Positions 14,709-14,842 of a stretch of 14,842 nucleotides of DNA are shown piece after piece (within the stretch, counting starts at the first letter, position 1; every line of letters starts with the position of its first letter). The notes under the pieces were generated by a model that worked only from the letters and a program-made list of their open reading frames with translations, searched no databases and was not told where the DNA came from. The translations under genes and the position numbers were made by a program. The stretch comes from Clostridiaceae bacterium (GTDB lineage Bacteria; Bacillota; Clostridia; Saccharofermentanales; UBA5734). The stretch covers positions 1 through 14,842 of the forward strand of contig JAAYBY010000285.1 in the NCBI GenBank assembly GCA_012729935.1, written 5' to 3'.

Positions 14709-14842
14709 GGATCGTGCCCTCTGCTGAATTGGATCAATCAGTCTTTGACTGATTCCACAAATTCCGCGGCTAAAATTAGTCGCTCTGTCATTGATTTTGT
14801 AGAGCCAAGACTTCTTTTAATCCATGCTTTACGTTACAATAG
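14709..14842. other. Upstream region beyond the rimP promoter
   Basis: No recognisable gene. It holds one perfect 8-bp dyad (14736-14754, see separate entry). On the minus strand one frame is open from the window edge to a TGA at 14790-14788 (17 codons), which could be the last codons of an upstream gene, but this is too short to identify. A plus-strand frame from ATG 14703 is open to the edge but has no ribosome binding site. Confidence 0.4.
14736..14754. repeat. Perfect dyad upstream of the rimP promoter
   Basis: AATCAGTC and GACTGATT form a perfect 8-bp inverted repeat around a 3-nt centre (TTT on the plus strand). The centre lies about 40 bp upstream of the -35 element. Neither strand has a T-run after it, which argues against a terminator and fits either an upstream regulator site or a small hairpin at the end of an upstream transcript. 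Confidence 0.5.

Noticed and set aside
14703..14842. Plus-strand frame from ATG 14703 open to the window edge
   Set aside because: No ribosome binding site, no recognised sequence, and it overlaps the -35 element of the rimP promoter. It is too short to judge at the edge.

Overview
The window is a single, densely packed, leftward-reading (minus-strand) stretch of core bacterial genes. The translation/transcription set rimP-nusA-ylxR(rnpM)-ylxQ-infB-rbfA-nrnA-truB-ribF is the classic nusA-infB cluster. The RnpM/YlxQ pair, the YmfF/YmfH-type M16 peptidase pair, strong GGAGG ribosome binding sites and many GTG starts point to Bacillota (Firmicutes), most likely Clostridia. Base composition looks balanced by eye, neither AT-rich nor very GC-rich. 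I see no mobile element, CRISPR array, tRNA or rRNA.

Layout in transcription order (right to left). A sigma-A-type promoter with an extended -10 (14680-14708) lies upstream of rimP. It is flanked by an 8-bp dyad (14736-14754) and followed by a leader carrying an 11-bp hairpin (14626-14651). Then come rimP, nusA, rnpM, ylxQ, infB, rbfA, nrnA and truB, followed by one long ORF (4874-7090) that joins a complete bifunctional riboflavin kinase/FAD synthetase to a complete, active-site-less M16 peptidase-like protein. After it come the catalytic M16 partner (HxxEH), lgt and a RodA/FtsW gene, ending in an intrinsic terminator at 1288-1324. Nearly all junctions are overlaps or gaps under about 50 nt, so this reads as one operon of about 13 kb. 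A second transcription unit then starts with a perfect TATAAT box overlapped by short direct repeats that resemble an MraZ box, followed by mraZ and rsmH. These are the head of the division and cell wall (dcw) cluster; rsmH runs off the left edge.

The genes tie ribosome maturation (RimP, RbfA), initiation (IF2), transcription elongation (NusA), tRNA modification (TruB) and nanoRNA recycling (NrnA) to flavin cofactor synthesis, envelope lipoprotein modification (Lgt) and cell-wall elongation (RodA). The most unusual item is the RibF-M16 fusion. The nusA leader hairpin and the putative MraZ operator are the best regulatory candidates. Otherwise the region is conserved housekeeping sequence, and I found no convincing sign of a wholly new system.
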